Positions 1 through 7,713 of a stretch of 64,000 nt of DNA are shown in pieces. A program made the translations under genes and the position numbers. The DNA is from Chloroflexota bacterium (lineage in GTDB: Bacteria; Chloroflexota; Anaerolineae; UBA4142), in assembly GCA_023380675.1 (NCBI GenBank), contig JAMCRS010000438.1, forward strand, positions 58,832 to 122,831, in the 5' to 3' direction. Under the pieces are notes generated by a model. That model made no database searches and was not told the DNA's origin. It worked only from the letters and a program-made list of their open reading frames with translations. Every line of letters starts with the position of its first letter. The first letter of the stretch is position 1.

Positions 1-685
1 AGACATTGATCAAATTGCTAAAGCTCGAAGAGAAGTTGGCGGGTGTGTCGTCCGTGAATGCGGGGCTTACCGAAGCCGCGCGGACGCCCATGCGCGCGCT
101 GCTGCCGGCGGAGGTGCCGATCTCGCTCAGGTCGATCGCGAGTTCCCACACGCGGTGTCTTGAGCACTGAAAAGTGAAAGGCGCAAAGGTCACTGAGAAT
201 GTTCCATCTGCCCAGTAGCATCCGAAACCTGAAGCTCTGCTCGAAAAGGTGTTCGGCTGCAGCCCCGTCCAGCTACCTGCCCCAAGATAGTACTGGTACC
301 GGATGTTGCCATTGCTGGGGTTGGTGCCGTAATTCACATCTACGTTCGGGGTGATGGCCGAGTCGCGGTTCACGTCAAAGGTCAGCCAGAAATAGTCGCC
401 CGTGTCGGGGTATGTGTCGCCCGTGACGTCGAGCAGCACATAGAGCCGCAGCCCGTCGTTGAGGACCGAGATATAGCCGTGGGGGAAGCTGACCTTGTTC
501 GCAAGGTTCCATTCGCCGGGATCAATCACCCCGTCAATCCGCGGCGGGTTAGAGGTATAGGTGGAAGTGATCGAGACCGCGGGGGCGGCAGGGGTCTCCG
601 CCGCCAGAGGGAGCGCTGCCGTCGAAGAAATGACGCCCCACGCAAGTGAGAGCAGGACGACGATGAGCGTTGACTTGATTTTCAT
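1..685 (-). CDS. Secreted CBM9/DOMON-like protein, 3' end cut by window
   Basis: The reading frame starts at an ATG at 683-685 and leaves the window on the left, so only about 228 N-terminal residues are visible. An AAGGAG ribosome-binding site lies 7 bases upstream. Residues 1-28 form a signal peptide (hydrophobic LIVVLLSLAWGVI, then Ala-rich). PRIDGVIDPGEW at residues 48-59 is the typical opening of CBM9-like or DOMON-like beta-sandwich domains, which bind carbohydrate or haem. The rest is rich in Tyr, Trp, Gly and Asp, as in such domains, and has a DTYPDTGDYFWLTFDVNRD stretch. It is probably an exported binding or surface protein. The exact ligand, and any catalytic domain further on, cannot be seen. 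Confidence 0.7.
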   Translation of the reverse strand, partial: MKIKSTLIVVLLSLAWGVISSTAALPLAAETPAAPAVSITSTYTSNPPRIDGVIDPGEWNLANKVSFPHGYISVLNDGLRLYVLLDVTGDTYPDTGDYFWLTFDVNRDSAITPNVDVNYGTNPSNGNIRYQYYLGAGSWTGLQPNTFSSRASGFGCYWADGTFSVTFAPFTFQCSRHRVWELAIDLSEIGTSAGSSARMGVRAASVSPAFTDDTPANFSSSFSNLINV

Positions 686-1008
686 CGGGGACTCCTTTAG
701 GGCTAGGTGTGCAGCTGTCGCGCGAACCGTTGAAGAGTCACGGAAACCCTACTTGCCACCGGCGGCAGATACACTGCTGCTAGGAACAACGGAATGATCG
801 GTGTCGGAAAACGTCTCATGCCGGAGCCGCCGGCCCCCGGCAAACAAAAACCTGCCGCCAACGCGAACGCGCGTCAAACGGCAGGTGCTTGGACATCTGC
901 GAAGATAGCACATAGTAGAGACGGCGCTGTCTCGTACGCCCCCATCTCTGCGCTCCGGAATTGGAGTGGGAACACGTTGTTGGCGAACGATCAGGGGCAA
1001 AAAGCAGC
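686..1008. other. Intergenic stretch without a recognisable gene
   Basis: About 320 bases between the start of the CBM-like gene and the NHL remnant. Short open frames here resemble nothing I know and overlap each other on both strands. The only clear signal is the minus-strand terminator hairpin at 841-886. Confidence 0.5.
841..886 (-). terminator. Intrinsic terminator (minus strand)
   Basis: Arms ACCTGCCG (850-857) and CGGCAGGT (879-886) pair perfectly. Read on the minus strand they are followed by TTTTTGTTTG (841-850). It lies about 120 bases past the stop of the NHL-repeat remnant and probably once ended that transcript. Confidence 0.7.
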
Positions 1009-1239
1009 TTACATTGCTATTCTATCACCAATCCCGACAAAGGCAAAATCCTTCTCCGCCCAGTTTGCCGTGATCGCTCGGAGGAGGCTAGGCTCGACGT
1101 AAACGCGGCCCGAGGAATCGACGGCCACCCCTTCGGGACCGAAGAGGTGCGCATTCCCGCTACCGCCCGCGCCGGGCTGACCCACGGTCCGCCGGGGTCG
1201 GCCAGCCGCATTCAGCTTTTCGCGATCTATCGAGTCCCT
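1009..1239 (-). pseudogene. NHL-repeat protein remnant
   Basis: A minus-strand frame, open between a TAG at 1240-1242 and a TAA at 1009-1011, encodes about 76 residues without a good start codon. It contains GSGNAHLFGPEGVAVDSSGR followed by VYV, a recognisable NHL-repeat blade (the G-P-x-G-V-A-V-D-x-x-G-x-V-Y-V pattern). A functional NHL propeller has several such blades; here one is left, followed by unrelated residues. A terminator lies downstream. I read it as the decayed 3' end of a propeller gene. Confidence 0.5.
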
Positions 1240-1580
1240 CTATTCTTCCAACCAACATTTCGGGCGGAGTGAACAGGGGTCGGGGCCTCGCCCCGACCCC
1301 TGTTGGGCTCACCGGCTCGCGACTGTTGGCCCTTGCTCAGGACGTAATAGTAGGTTGTGTTCGCGTTCTGATAGATCGGGTTAAAGAACCAACCCTGAAC
1401 CGACTGTTGCTCGTAGCGACGACTGATGGGCGTGTCTACGAAGATGTCCAGCGCGTTTTGGATGGAGAGCGCATTCAACTGCGAATAGATCGGGGCCCGG
1501 GTGGCCGGGTCGATGGTGGCGAGACCTTGATGGATCAGGCTGTCCAGCTGATTTTGCAGGGTCGGATCAAAGCTCATCTC
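1227..1580 (-). pseudogene. C-terminal fragment of peptide ABC substrate-binding protein (SBP_bac_5)
   Basis: The frame encodes FDPTLQNQLDSLIHQGL, then a DPATRAPIYSQL helix, then YYYVLSKG. This is the usual C-terminal end of family 5 extracellular solute-binding proteins for oligopeptides. The roughly 500 N-terminal residues normally present are missing. Upstream (above about 1575) the same frame runs antisense to an excisionase-like HTH fragment, so the homology stops at a junction near 1570-1580. The C-terminus is also altered: the frame runs through a 33-base palindrome (1272-1304) before its stop. It is not expected to be functional. Confidence 0.6.
1272..1304. repeat. Perfect 15-bp inverted repeat hairpin
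   Basis: AACAGGGGTCGGGGC (1272-1286) and its exact complement (1290-1304) are separated by CTC. The GC-rich, symmetric form resembles small REP-like elements. It lies inside the last codons of the solute-binding protein fragment. There is no T-tract on either side, so it is not a classic terminator. Confidence 0.6.
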
Positions 1581-1782
1581 GGTCACTGAGGCGTCCCGGA
1601 TCAGCGGATCTACCCCTGATTTCATCCGAAGGCTTATCCGTCGGGGCGACATCGAAGGGGTCAAGTTCGGCAGGAGCTGGTTGACTACCAAGAAAGCCAT
1701 CCGTGACTATCTGAAGAAAGAGCGCCGGTCGGGTCCGAAACCTCCCCGTAAGACCCCCAAAAGGCGCAAGAGGCCCTCTTGA
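1552..1782 (+). pseudogene. Excisionase/MerR-type HTH protein, 5'-truncated remnant
   Basis: From 1570 the plus-strand frame reads KLISVTEASRISGSTPDFIR and continues RLIRRGDIEGVKFGRSW, then LTTKKAIRDYLKKER and a basic tail ending at a TGA (1780-1782). This is the helix-turn-helix_17 (excisionase family) DNA-binding fold, nearly whole. The frame opens just after a TGA at 1549-1551 and has no start codon or ribosome-binding site; the homology begins exactly where the solute-binding fragment on the other strand begins. It is probably a recombination leftover from a mobile element or small regulator. Confidence 0.55.
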
Positions 1783-1809
1783 CAATTAGTGTCGAGTACA
1801 ACACCATTC

Positions 1810-1835
1810 GGTAACTGAGACTGGTTACCTTTATA
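1810..1835 (+). terminator. Weak terminator after HTH remnant
   Basis: GGTAAC (1810-1815) and GTTACC (1824-1829) pair around an 8-base loop and are followed by TTTATA. It lies between the two convergent ends (HTH remnant and HAD phosphatase). The stem is short, so this is tentative. Confidence 0.35.
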
Positions 1836-1836
1836 G

Positions 1837-2691
1837 TCACATTCTCTCTGCTCTTCGCGTCCCTGGCGGTTGGTTCTCGATCAATCGCTCTGCCAGTTCG
1901 CCTAGATTATTCAGGATGAGGTCGGGCGGCTTGGGCTGTCGCCTTGCTTCCGCGCGCGTGGATACTCCGGTCAGGACGAGAGCAGTCCGCGCCCCGGCCG
2001 CGCGCCCCATCACAATATCCGTTTCCAAACGGTCGCCCACGACCATGCATTGCTCGGGGCGAACCTTCAACCGTGCGGCGGCAGCGCGAATCATTTGGGG
2101 CGAGGGCTTGCCTGCGATCAGTTCCACTTGTCTGCCGGAGCTCGTTTCCAACGCGGCGATGATGCCGGCGCAATCCGGAATCTCGCCGCCGGGGACCGGG
2201 CAGGTGCGATCGCCGTTGGTCGCCACGAGGCGCGCATCGTGAAACTTGAGCGCGCGAAAGGCAGTGTTCCACTTGCGATAGTCGAAGGTACGGTCTAACG
2301 CGGCGACGACGTACTCGATCTCCGCCGGCTCTTCCGTCAGTTGTAGCCCCACCCGCCGCATCTCTTCCTGCAAGGGGGGCTCGCCGATGACGAACACGCG
2401 GGCGCGCGGAGCTTGGCGCGCAAAATAGTCGCCGAGCACGCGGCTGGAAGTGATCACGTCATCGGACCCGGTGGGGATACCAAGGCGCGTCAGTTTCGCC
2501 GCATACGCGGCCGCCGGTTCCAGCGGCTTGTTGGTTACAAAGACAACCGGCAGGCCATACGCGCGCAGCGCGGCAATGGCTTCCACGGCGCCGGGGAGCG
2601 CGTTCTCGCCCAGATAGACCGTGCCATCCAGGTCGAGAATGACACCGCGTGGAGACCCAGCCCGGCCGTCCGACTCCCCCCGCCGGCTCAT
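1837..2691 (-). CDS. HAD-IIA sugar/nucleotide phosphatase, NagD/AraL-like
   Basis: A 284-residue cytoplasmic HAD hydrolase. Motif I is VILDLDGTVYLGE (Asp nucleophile and Asp acid/base), motif II is VVFVTNKP, and the C-terminal motifs include IAGKPSP and VVGDRLETDIVMGRAAG. The order and the C2-type cap between motifs II and III fit subclass IIA (NagD, AraL, phosphoglycolate or 4-nitrophenyl phosphatases). Its ATG overlaps the stop of deoC by four bases (ATGA), so the two are translationally coupled. In this setting it may dephosphorylate sugar phosphates that build up during deoxyribose or sugar catabolism; the substrate cannot be read from sequence. Confidence 0.88.
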   Translation of the reverse strand: MSRRGESDGRAGSPRGVILDLDGTVYLGENALPGAVEAIAALRAYGLPVVFVTNKPLEPAAAYAAKLTRLGIPTGSDDVITSSRVLGDYFARQAPRARVFVIGEPPLQEEMRRVGLQLTEEPAEIEYVVAALDRTFDYRKWNTAFRALKFHDARLVATNGDRTCPVPGGEIPDCAGIIAALETSSGRQVELIAGKPSPQMIRAAAARLKVRPEQCMVVGDRLETDIVMGRAAGARTALVLTGVSTRAEARRQPKPPDLILNNLGELAERLIENQPPGTRRAERM

Positions 2692-3350
2692 TCCTGCGGC
2701 GCGCCCATGAGGATTTGTTCGGTCTGGCTCGCCGCGAGGCGCGTTGCCCCGGCGTCGACAAAATCGAGCGCGCCTTGCCAGGTCTGGATTCCGCCGGCGG
2801 CTTTCACCTGCACGCTCGGCCCCACCGACGCGCGCATCAGCCGTACGTCCGCCAGTGTCGCTCCGCCGGCCGCAAAACCGGTCGAGGTCTTGACGAACGC
2901 GGCGCCCGCGGCTTCGGCGAGACGGCAGCCGCGAACCTTCTCCTCGTCTGTCAGGTAGTAGTTTTCCAGGATCACTTTGACCACGTGCCCGCGCGCCGCT
3001 TGAACGACCTCGGCGATGTCGTCCCGCACTCGCCCGTCGTCGCCGCCCCGCAGCGCGCCGATGTCGATCACCATATCGATTTCGACGGCGCCGCGCTCGA
3101 GCGCGTCGCGGGTTTCAAACGCCTTGGTCGCCGAGGTGTGACTCCCGTGCGGAAAGCCGACCACCGTTCCGACCTGAATGTCCGTTCCCTGCAAACACTG
3201 CCGCGCCAGCGCGAGGTGGCATGGTTTGACGGTGACCGACCAGACGTGAAAGCGCGCGGCGACCGCGCAGCCAGCTTCGACGTCGCGGTTCGTCAGCTGC
3301 GGCTTGAGCAGAGAGTGATCGATGATTCGTGCAAGTTGCTCTGGCAACAT
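2688..3350 (-). CDS. deoC: Deoxyribose-phosphate aldolase
   Basis: 220 residues, the normal length. DeoC splits 2-deoxyribose 5-phosphate into glyceraldehyde 3-phosphate and acetaldehyde. DHSLLKPQLT near the N-terminus, the Schiff-base lysine in AAFVKTSTGFAAGGAT and the proton-relay lysine in VQVKAAGGIQT are all present, so it should be active. It follows the ABC ATPase gene by about 100 bases, with a terminator-like hairpin in the gap that ends right before its own ribosome-binding site (GGAG at about 3356-3359), and overlaps the downstream phosphatase gene. Acetaldehyde and triose phosphate are the expected products in the pathway. Confidence 0.95.
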   Translation of the reverse strand: MLPEQLARIIDHSLLKPQLTNRDVEAGCAVAARFHVWSVTVKPCHLALARQCLQGTDIQVGTVVGFPHGSHTSATKAFETRDALERGAVEIDMVIDIGALRGGDDGRVRDDIAEVVQAARGHVVKVILENYYLTDEEKVRGCRLAEAAGAAFVKTSTGFAAGGATLADVRLMRASVGPSVQVKAAGGIQTWQGALDFVDAGATRLAASQTEQILMGAPQE

Positions 3351-3361
3351 ACGACGACTCC

Positions 3362-3397
3362 AAAAATCGCGCGCCCATCTGCCGGTGCGCGCGATTT
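3362..3397 (-). terminator. Terminator/attenuator hairpin just before deoC
   Basis: Arms AAATCGCGCGC (3364-3374) and GCGCGCGATTT (3387-3397) pair over 11 bp. On the minus strand the stem runs into a short T-tract (GATTTTTGG). The GGAG of deoC lies immediately after the T-tract. Transcripts from the ABC operon must pass it to express deoC and the phosphatase, so it can act as a partial terminator that lowers or conditions downstream expression. Confidence 0.65.
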
Positions 3398-3452
3398 GTT
3401 TCGTTGGACTCGCGAGAAAACGGATTTCTGAACCGTCCTCTCCCCCCCACGG

Positions 3453-4565
3453 CTAGGACTCGCGTTCCTCCACTGCCGTAAAGTGAGCGAGTGCCTGGCC
3501 CGTCTGCGGATCGAAAAGATGCAGATGGCAGCCGGCGGAACGGATCCAGACCTTTTTCGCGTCGAGCGGCAGGGTGTCGACCGGGACGCGGAGAACCACG
3601 TCCACCGTCTCGCGTCGCGCGTAGACCAGCAGTTCCGCGCCCAGCGGCTCGACCAGCAGCACATCCAGCGGCGGCACTCCCGGCAGTTCGCGATCGGTCA
3701 CGCGCAAGTTCTCCGGACGGACGCCCACGTCCACCTTTTCAGTCGCCGATGCGAGCGTGCCATTCGATCCACTGGCGAAATTGCCAATGGGTGTGCACAC
3801 AACCGTCGTCGTGGACTTGCGCTCGATCGAGCCTGGGAACACGTTCAGACTGGGGTTGCCGAGAAAACGCCCCACGAAGAGATTAGCCGGCTTGGCGTAC
3901 ACGTCGAGCGGCGCGCCGATTTGCTCGATGCGCCCCGCATTGATGACCGCCATTCGATCGCCAAGCGTCATCGCTTCGACCTGGTCGTGGGTCACATAGA
4001 CCGTGGCGACGCCGAGGTCGCGCTGGAGCCGCTTGAGTTCAAAGCGCATCGCCGCCCGCACTTGGGCGTCGAGATTCGAGAGCGGCTCGTCCATCAGGAA
4101 AAGCTTCGGCTGACGCACGATGGCGCGCCCGAGCGCGACGCGCTGCTGCTGTCCGCCCGACAGTTGACGCGGCTTGCGGTCGAGGAGCTGGTCGATGCCC
4201 AAGGTCTGGGCGGCGCGACCGACGCGCGCCTGGATTTCCGCTTTGGGCATGCGCCGGCGCTTCAGTCCGAACTCAAGATTCTGCCGCGCGGTCATGTGGG
4301 GATACAGCGCGTAATCTTGAAAGACCATCGCGATGTCCCGATCTTCCGCAGGTGTATCCGTCACACGCTGTCCGCGGATCGACACATCGCCGCGCGACAT
4401 GGGTTCCAAGCCGGCGATGATGCGCAGCAGGGTCGTTTTGCCGCAGCCGGAGGGGCCGAGGAGGACAAAGAACTCCCCCTCGGCGACCTCCAGGCTCACC
4501 TCTTGGAGCACCCGCGTCGCGCCAAAGGATTTGGTGAGATTGACGACGTCGAGGGCGTGGGTCAT
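3453..4565 (-). CDS. Sugar ABC transporter ATP-binding protein (MalK/UgpC/MsmK type)
   Basis: 370 residues. Walker A GPSGCGKTT, Q-loop VFQDYALYPHM, signature LSGGQQQR, Walker B LFLMDEPLSNLD and the switch histidine in YVTHDQVEAMTLGDR are all present. The C-terminal TOBE-type domain (about residues 235-370) is typical of CUT1 importers. It energises uptake together with the two permeases and the binding lipoprotein encoded just upstream; its ATG overlaps their last gene's stop (ATGA). Such ATPases often serve several sugar transporters, so it does not define the substrate. Confidence 0.94.
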   Translation of the reverse strand: MTHALDVVNLTKSFGATRVLQEVSLEVAEGEFFVLLGPSGCGKTTLLRIIAGLEPMSRGDVSIRGQRVTDTPAEDRDIAMVFQDYALYPHMTARQNLEFGLKRRRMPKAEIQARVGRAAQTLGIDQLLDRKPRQLSGGQQQRVALGRAIVRQPKLFLMDEPLSNLDAQVRAAMRFELKRLQRDLGVATVYVTHDQVEAMTLGDRMAVINAGRIEQIGAPLDVYAKPANLFVGRFLGNPSLNVFPGSIERKSTTTVVCTPIGNFASGSNGTLASATEKVDVGVRPENLRVTDRELPGVPPLDVLLVEPLGAELLVYARRETVDVVLRVPVDTLPLDAKKVWIRSAGCHLHLFDPQTGQALAHFTAVEERES

Positions 4566-5911
4566 TGGCTCAGCAGTTTATTCCCTTCTTGGGTCACTTT
4601 CTTGAGACCGTCCGTGACGCTGATTTTGCCGGACAGAATGTCCTGGGTCGTGTCGTGCAGCAAGTCGCGCACTTTGGTATAGTTGGGCGCGCCCGGCTCG
4701 TAGTACGCGTTTTTCAGCTGGTCCACCGTCACCAGGACTTCGGGATACTTTTTGGCATAGTCTTTCATCACCGGCAGGTCCCACGCGGCGGGCTGGACGG
4801 CGATGTAGCCCGAGTTCATGCTCCAGAACGCCGTCTCTTCCGGCGACGTCATCCATTTCATGAATTCCCACGCGGCTTTTTCGGTCGCGGCGTCTTTCTT
4901 AAACATGAGGATGTTGCCGCCGCCCGGCGCCACGCCGTACTGCTTGTCCTGGGGAATCTTGACCAGCGACCATTTGAACTTGGCGGAATCGCGGAAGAAG
5001 GCTTGCGAACCGCTGGAGTAGATGACCATCGCGGTCTTTTGCGCGGCGAAATCCTGCGAGGCTTGAGCCCAGGGCGTGTACGCCGCCGTCACGTGATCGG
5101 TGTTCACCAACTTGTACCAGTAGTTCATCGCTTCGATCGCGGGCGGCTGGTCGAGGTACAGGGTCTTGAGATCATCGCTGATGATCTTGCCGCCCGCCTC
5201 GTACACGAAGGCGTAGTAGATCCAGTTGTACGCTTCGAGTGGGACTTCGATGCCCCACCGGCTCACCTGACCGCCCTGTTTCTGCGTCAGTTTGATCGCA
5301 TCCTGCTCCATCTCATCCCAGGTTTCCGGCGGTTTGCTGATGCCCGCTTGGTCGAACAGGTCTTTGTTGTAGTAGAGGACGGGCACGCTGCGCTGGAAGG
5401 GGAGCGAATACATCTTGCCGTTCAAGTAGCTGTTCAAGAGCAGCGCCGGAAAATACTGGTCGGTGAATTTCTTGCCGCCATCGGCTTGGACGAAACTGTC
5501 GAGCGGCTCGAGGATACCGAGGGGCGCAAGCGTCTGAGTGTGCTCGTTGACGACGACCGCGACATCCGGCAGATTGCCGGCGAGCTGCCCGGCTTGGATC
5601 TTTTGGAGCGTCGCATCGTAGTTGCCCGTGTAGACCGCCTTGACCTCGATGTTCGGATGCGCGCCGTTGAACTTGGCGACCATCGAGTCCATCACCTTGG
5701 CGAGTCCGCCGCCGAGGTCCACGGGAAACCAATAGGTGACGGTGACCTTGCCCGCGGCGGGCGCCGCCGTCGGTTGGCTGGGCGCTGCGGTGGCTGGTGC
5801 CGCCGTCGGTTGCCCCTGCGCTGCCGGAGGCGGCGCCGCCGTCGGCGCGCACGCGGGCAAGAGCAGGGCAAGAACGAGCAGAGTTCCGATCAGCCAATAC
5901 ATGCGTTTCAT
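4562..5911 (-). CDS. Sugar ABC transporter substrate-binding lipoprotein (family 1)
   Basis: 449 residues from the ATG at 5909-5911, chosen because CTCCTCC (plus strand, just upstream) gives a strong GGAGGAG site. The signal peptide ends in a lipobox (ALLLPAC, Cys about residue 21), followed by an Ala/Pro/Thr linker (about 22-50). The mature part begins KVTVTYWFPVDLGGG and has the VVVNEHTQTLAPLGILEPLD and ILMFKKDAATEKAAWEFMKW segments usual in UgpB/MalE-like proteins. It catches the sugar outside the membrane for the two permeases. An alternative upstream start at 5956 would add 15 residues without a signal; I reject it. Confidence 0.93.
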   Translation of the reverse strand: MKRMYWLIGTLLVLALLLPACAPTAAPPPAAQGQPTAAPATAAPSQPTAAPAAGKVTVTYWFPVDLGGGLAKVMDSMVAKFNGAHPNIEVKAVYTGNYDATLQKIQAGQLAGNLPDVAVVVNEHTQTLAPLGILEPLDSFVQADGGKKFTDQYFPALLLNSYLNGKMYSLPFQRSVPVLYYNKDLFDQAGISKPPETWDEMEQDAIKLTQKQGGQVSRWGIEVPLEAYNWIYYAFVYEAGGKIISDDLKTLYLDQPPAIEAMNYWYKLVNTDHVTAAYTPWAQASQDFAAQKTAMVIYSSGSQAFFRDSAKFKWSLVKIPQDKQYGVAPGGGNILMFKKDAATEKAAWEFMKWMTSPEETAFWSMNSGYIAVQPAAWDLPVMKDYAKKYPEVLVTVDQLKNAYYEPGAPNYTKVRDLLHDTTQDILSGKISVTDGLKKVTQEGNKLLSQ

Positions 5912-5965
5912 TTCTCCTCCTTGGAAGAATATTCTGTACAGCGATCCTCGCCGCACGTTCGCCCG

Positions 5966-6796
5966 TTATCCCTTCAATCCCGAGTGCATGAAACTGCTGA
6001 TAAAATATCGCTGCGCGACAAAGAAGGCGATCAGCAGCGGCGCGGAGACGAACAGGGTCGCCGCCATCAGGAGATTCCAATCGGTGGTGACTTCTTGAGC
6101 GATGAACATGCCGAGGCCGATCGGCAACGTCCGCACCGCATCTGTATTCGTCACGATGAGGGGCCAGAAATAATCGTTCCAGTGCGCGACGAGCGCAACC
6201 AGCGTGAACGCGAGCAGCGTTGGACGACTGAGCGGGACGAGGAAATTCCAGAGGAAGCTCAAGCCCGTGCAGCGATCCAGGCGCGCGGCATCTTCCAGCG
6301 CGGGCGGCACCGCGAGGAAGGCCTGCCGCAGCAGAAAGGTGCCAAACGCGCTCGCGGCGAAAGGAATCACGAGCCCCTGGTAGGTATCGAGCCAGCCGAA
6401 ATTCTTCAACGTCACAAAGTTGGCGAGGAAGGTAATCTGGATCGGGAGGATCATCGCACTGAGGATGATCAGGAACAGGACGCCGCGCCCAAAGAAACGC
6501 AGCCGCGCGAGCGCGTATGCCGCCAAGGTCGAGGTAACCAGCTGCAAGAATATGATGCCGGTTGTGACCACGACGCTGTTGATAAAGTAATGTCCGAACG
6601 GCGCGCTGTTCCACGCCAAACCGAAATTGGACAAGGCCACGGTGTGCGGCACCCATTCCGGCGTGAAGGTAAAGACCTCGTCCTTCGGCTTGACCGCCGT
6701 GATAATCATCCAATAGATGGGCAAGAGGATGGGAAACAGCGCGAGAATGAGTACGAGATACGTCAGCGCACGGAGAATCAGCGGTTTAGCGCCCAT
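5966..6796 (-). CDS. Sugar ABC permease, MalG family
   Basis: 276 residues with six predicted membrane segments. The EAA loop reads ALEDAARLDRCTGLSF followed by LWNFLVPLSRP, close to the CUT1 consensus and needed for contact with the ATPase. The Asp-Arg-Cys in place of the usual Asp-Gly-Ala is a mild deviation. The start overlaps the 3' end of the MalF-type gene by 19 bases, so translation is probably coupled. It forms the inner-membrane channel with that partner. Confidence 0.92.
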   Translation of the reverse strand: MGAKPLILRALTYLVLILALFPILLPIYWMIITAVKPKDEVFTFTPEWVPHTVALSNFGLAWNSAPFGHYFINSVVVTTGIIFLQLVTSTLAAYALARLRFFGRGVLFLIILSAMILPIQITFLANFVTLKNFGWLDTYQGLVIPFAASAFGTFLLRQAFLAVPPALEDAARLDRCTGLSFLWNFLVPLSRPTLLAFTLVALVAHWNDYFWPLIVTNTDAVRTLPIGLGMFIAQEVTTDWNLLMAATLFVSAPLLIAFFVAQRYFISSFMHSGLKG

Positions 6797-7641
6797 GTGA
6801 GAATCCCCGAAGTGATGAGCACGAGTCCGAAGAGGACGACGGCGATGGCGGCTGCCATCCCGAGATCAAGATACTCGAACCCGTTCTGATAGATGAAAAA
6901 AACGAGGACGTTCGTCGAATTACTGGGTCCCCCCTGCGTCAACAGATTCACGAAATCAAAGACCTGGAACGATTGAATGATCGCGACGACGGCGATAAAA
7001 TAGGTGGTCGGCTGGAGCAGCGGCGCGAGGATCGAGATAAAACGATCCACCGCGCGCGCCCCGTCGAGTCGCGCCGCGTCGAGCAGATTCGCCGGAATAT
7101 TCTGCAAGCCGGCGAGGTAGATCAGCATGTAATACCCGATGTTTTTCCAGATGCCGATGAGCATGACCGTCACTAACGCCCACTGCTCACTGCTCAGCCA
7201 CGCGGGTCCTTGAACCTGCAAGAGATGCAGCAAATAGTTCACCAAGCCGTTGTTGGCGTTGAACATCCACAAGCCGAGCGCGGCGGCGGCAACCGTGGGC
7301 ATGATGACCGGGGTGTAATACAACCCGCGAAAGAGGGGCATCGCACGCAGCTTTTGATTGAGCAGTACCGCGAGGACGAGCGCGAGGAGCATCGTAAAGG
7401 GGACCGTCGCCAGCACGTACCACGCGGTATTCACCAGAACCTCAGAAAATACCGGGGTCTGAAACAGCGTGAGATAATTCTGCAGTCCGACCCACACCGC
7501 CTCGGGACGGCTCGGCGTCTGTGAGTGCAGACTCATGTCCACGAGGCTGAGGATCGGATAATAGTTGAACAGCGCCAGGATGATGAGCGCGGGGAGAAGG
7601 TAGAGATAGGGTTGGAGCCGCAACAAGACGCTACGAGTCAT
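6778..7641 (-). CDS. Sugar ABC permease, MalF/UgpA family
   Basis: 287 residues, six membrane segments. The N-terminal segment reads YLYLLPALIILALFNYYPIL, and the EAA loop reads LLDAARLDGARAVDRFISIL, ending in APLLQP. It is the first structural gene after the deoR-family regulator (72-base gap) and the first of the two channel subunits. An AAGGTG ribosome-binding site precedes the ATG at a rather long distance. No separate strong promoter is evident in the gap, so it may be read from the regulator's promoter. Confidence 0.92.
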   Translation of the reverse strand: MTRSVLLRLQPYLYLLPALIILALFNYYPILSLVDMSLHSQTPSRPEAVWVGLQNYLTLFQTPVFSEVLVNTAWYVLATVPFTMLLALVLAVLLNQKLRAMPLFRGLYYTPVIMPTVAAAALGLWMFNANNGLVNYLLHLLQVQGPAWLSSEQWALVTVMLIGIWKNIGYYMLIYLAGLQNIPANLLDAARLDGARAVDRFISILAPLLQPTTYFIAVVAIIQSFQVFDFVNLLTQGGPSNSTNVLVFFIYQNGFEYLDLGMAAAIAVVLFGLVLITSGILTWALNR

Positions 7642-7713
7642 CTTTGAATCTCGTTCACCTTGTGATCGAACAGTCTAGCCCTTGGCGAAAGTGTCGTTCT
7701 CTACTAGCCAGAA

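Noticed and set aside
4565..6889. A 774-codon plus-strand frame across the ABC binding protein and permease genes
   Set aside because: Antisense to two well-supported genes; the translation is Arg/His/Gln-rich without any fold signature.
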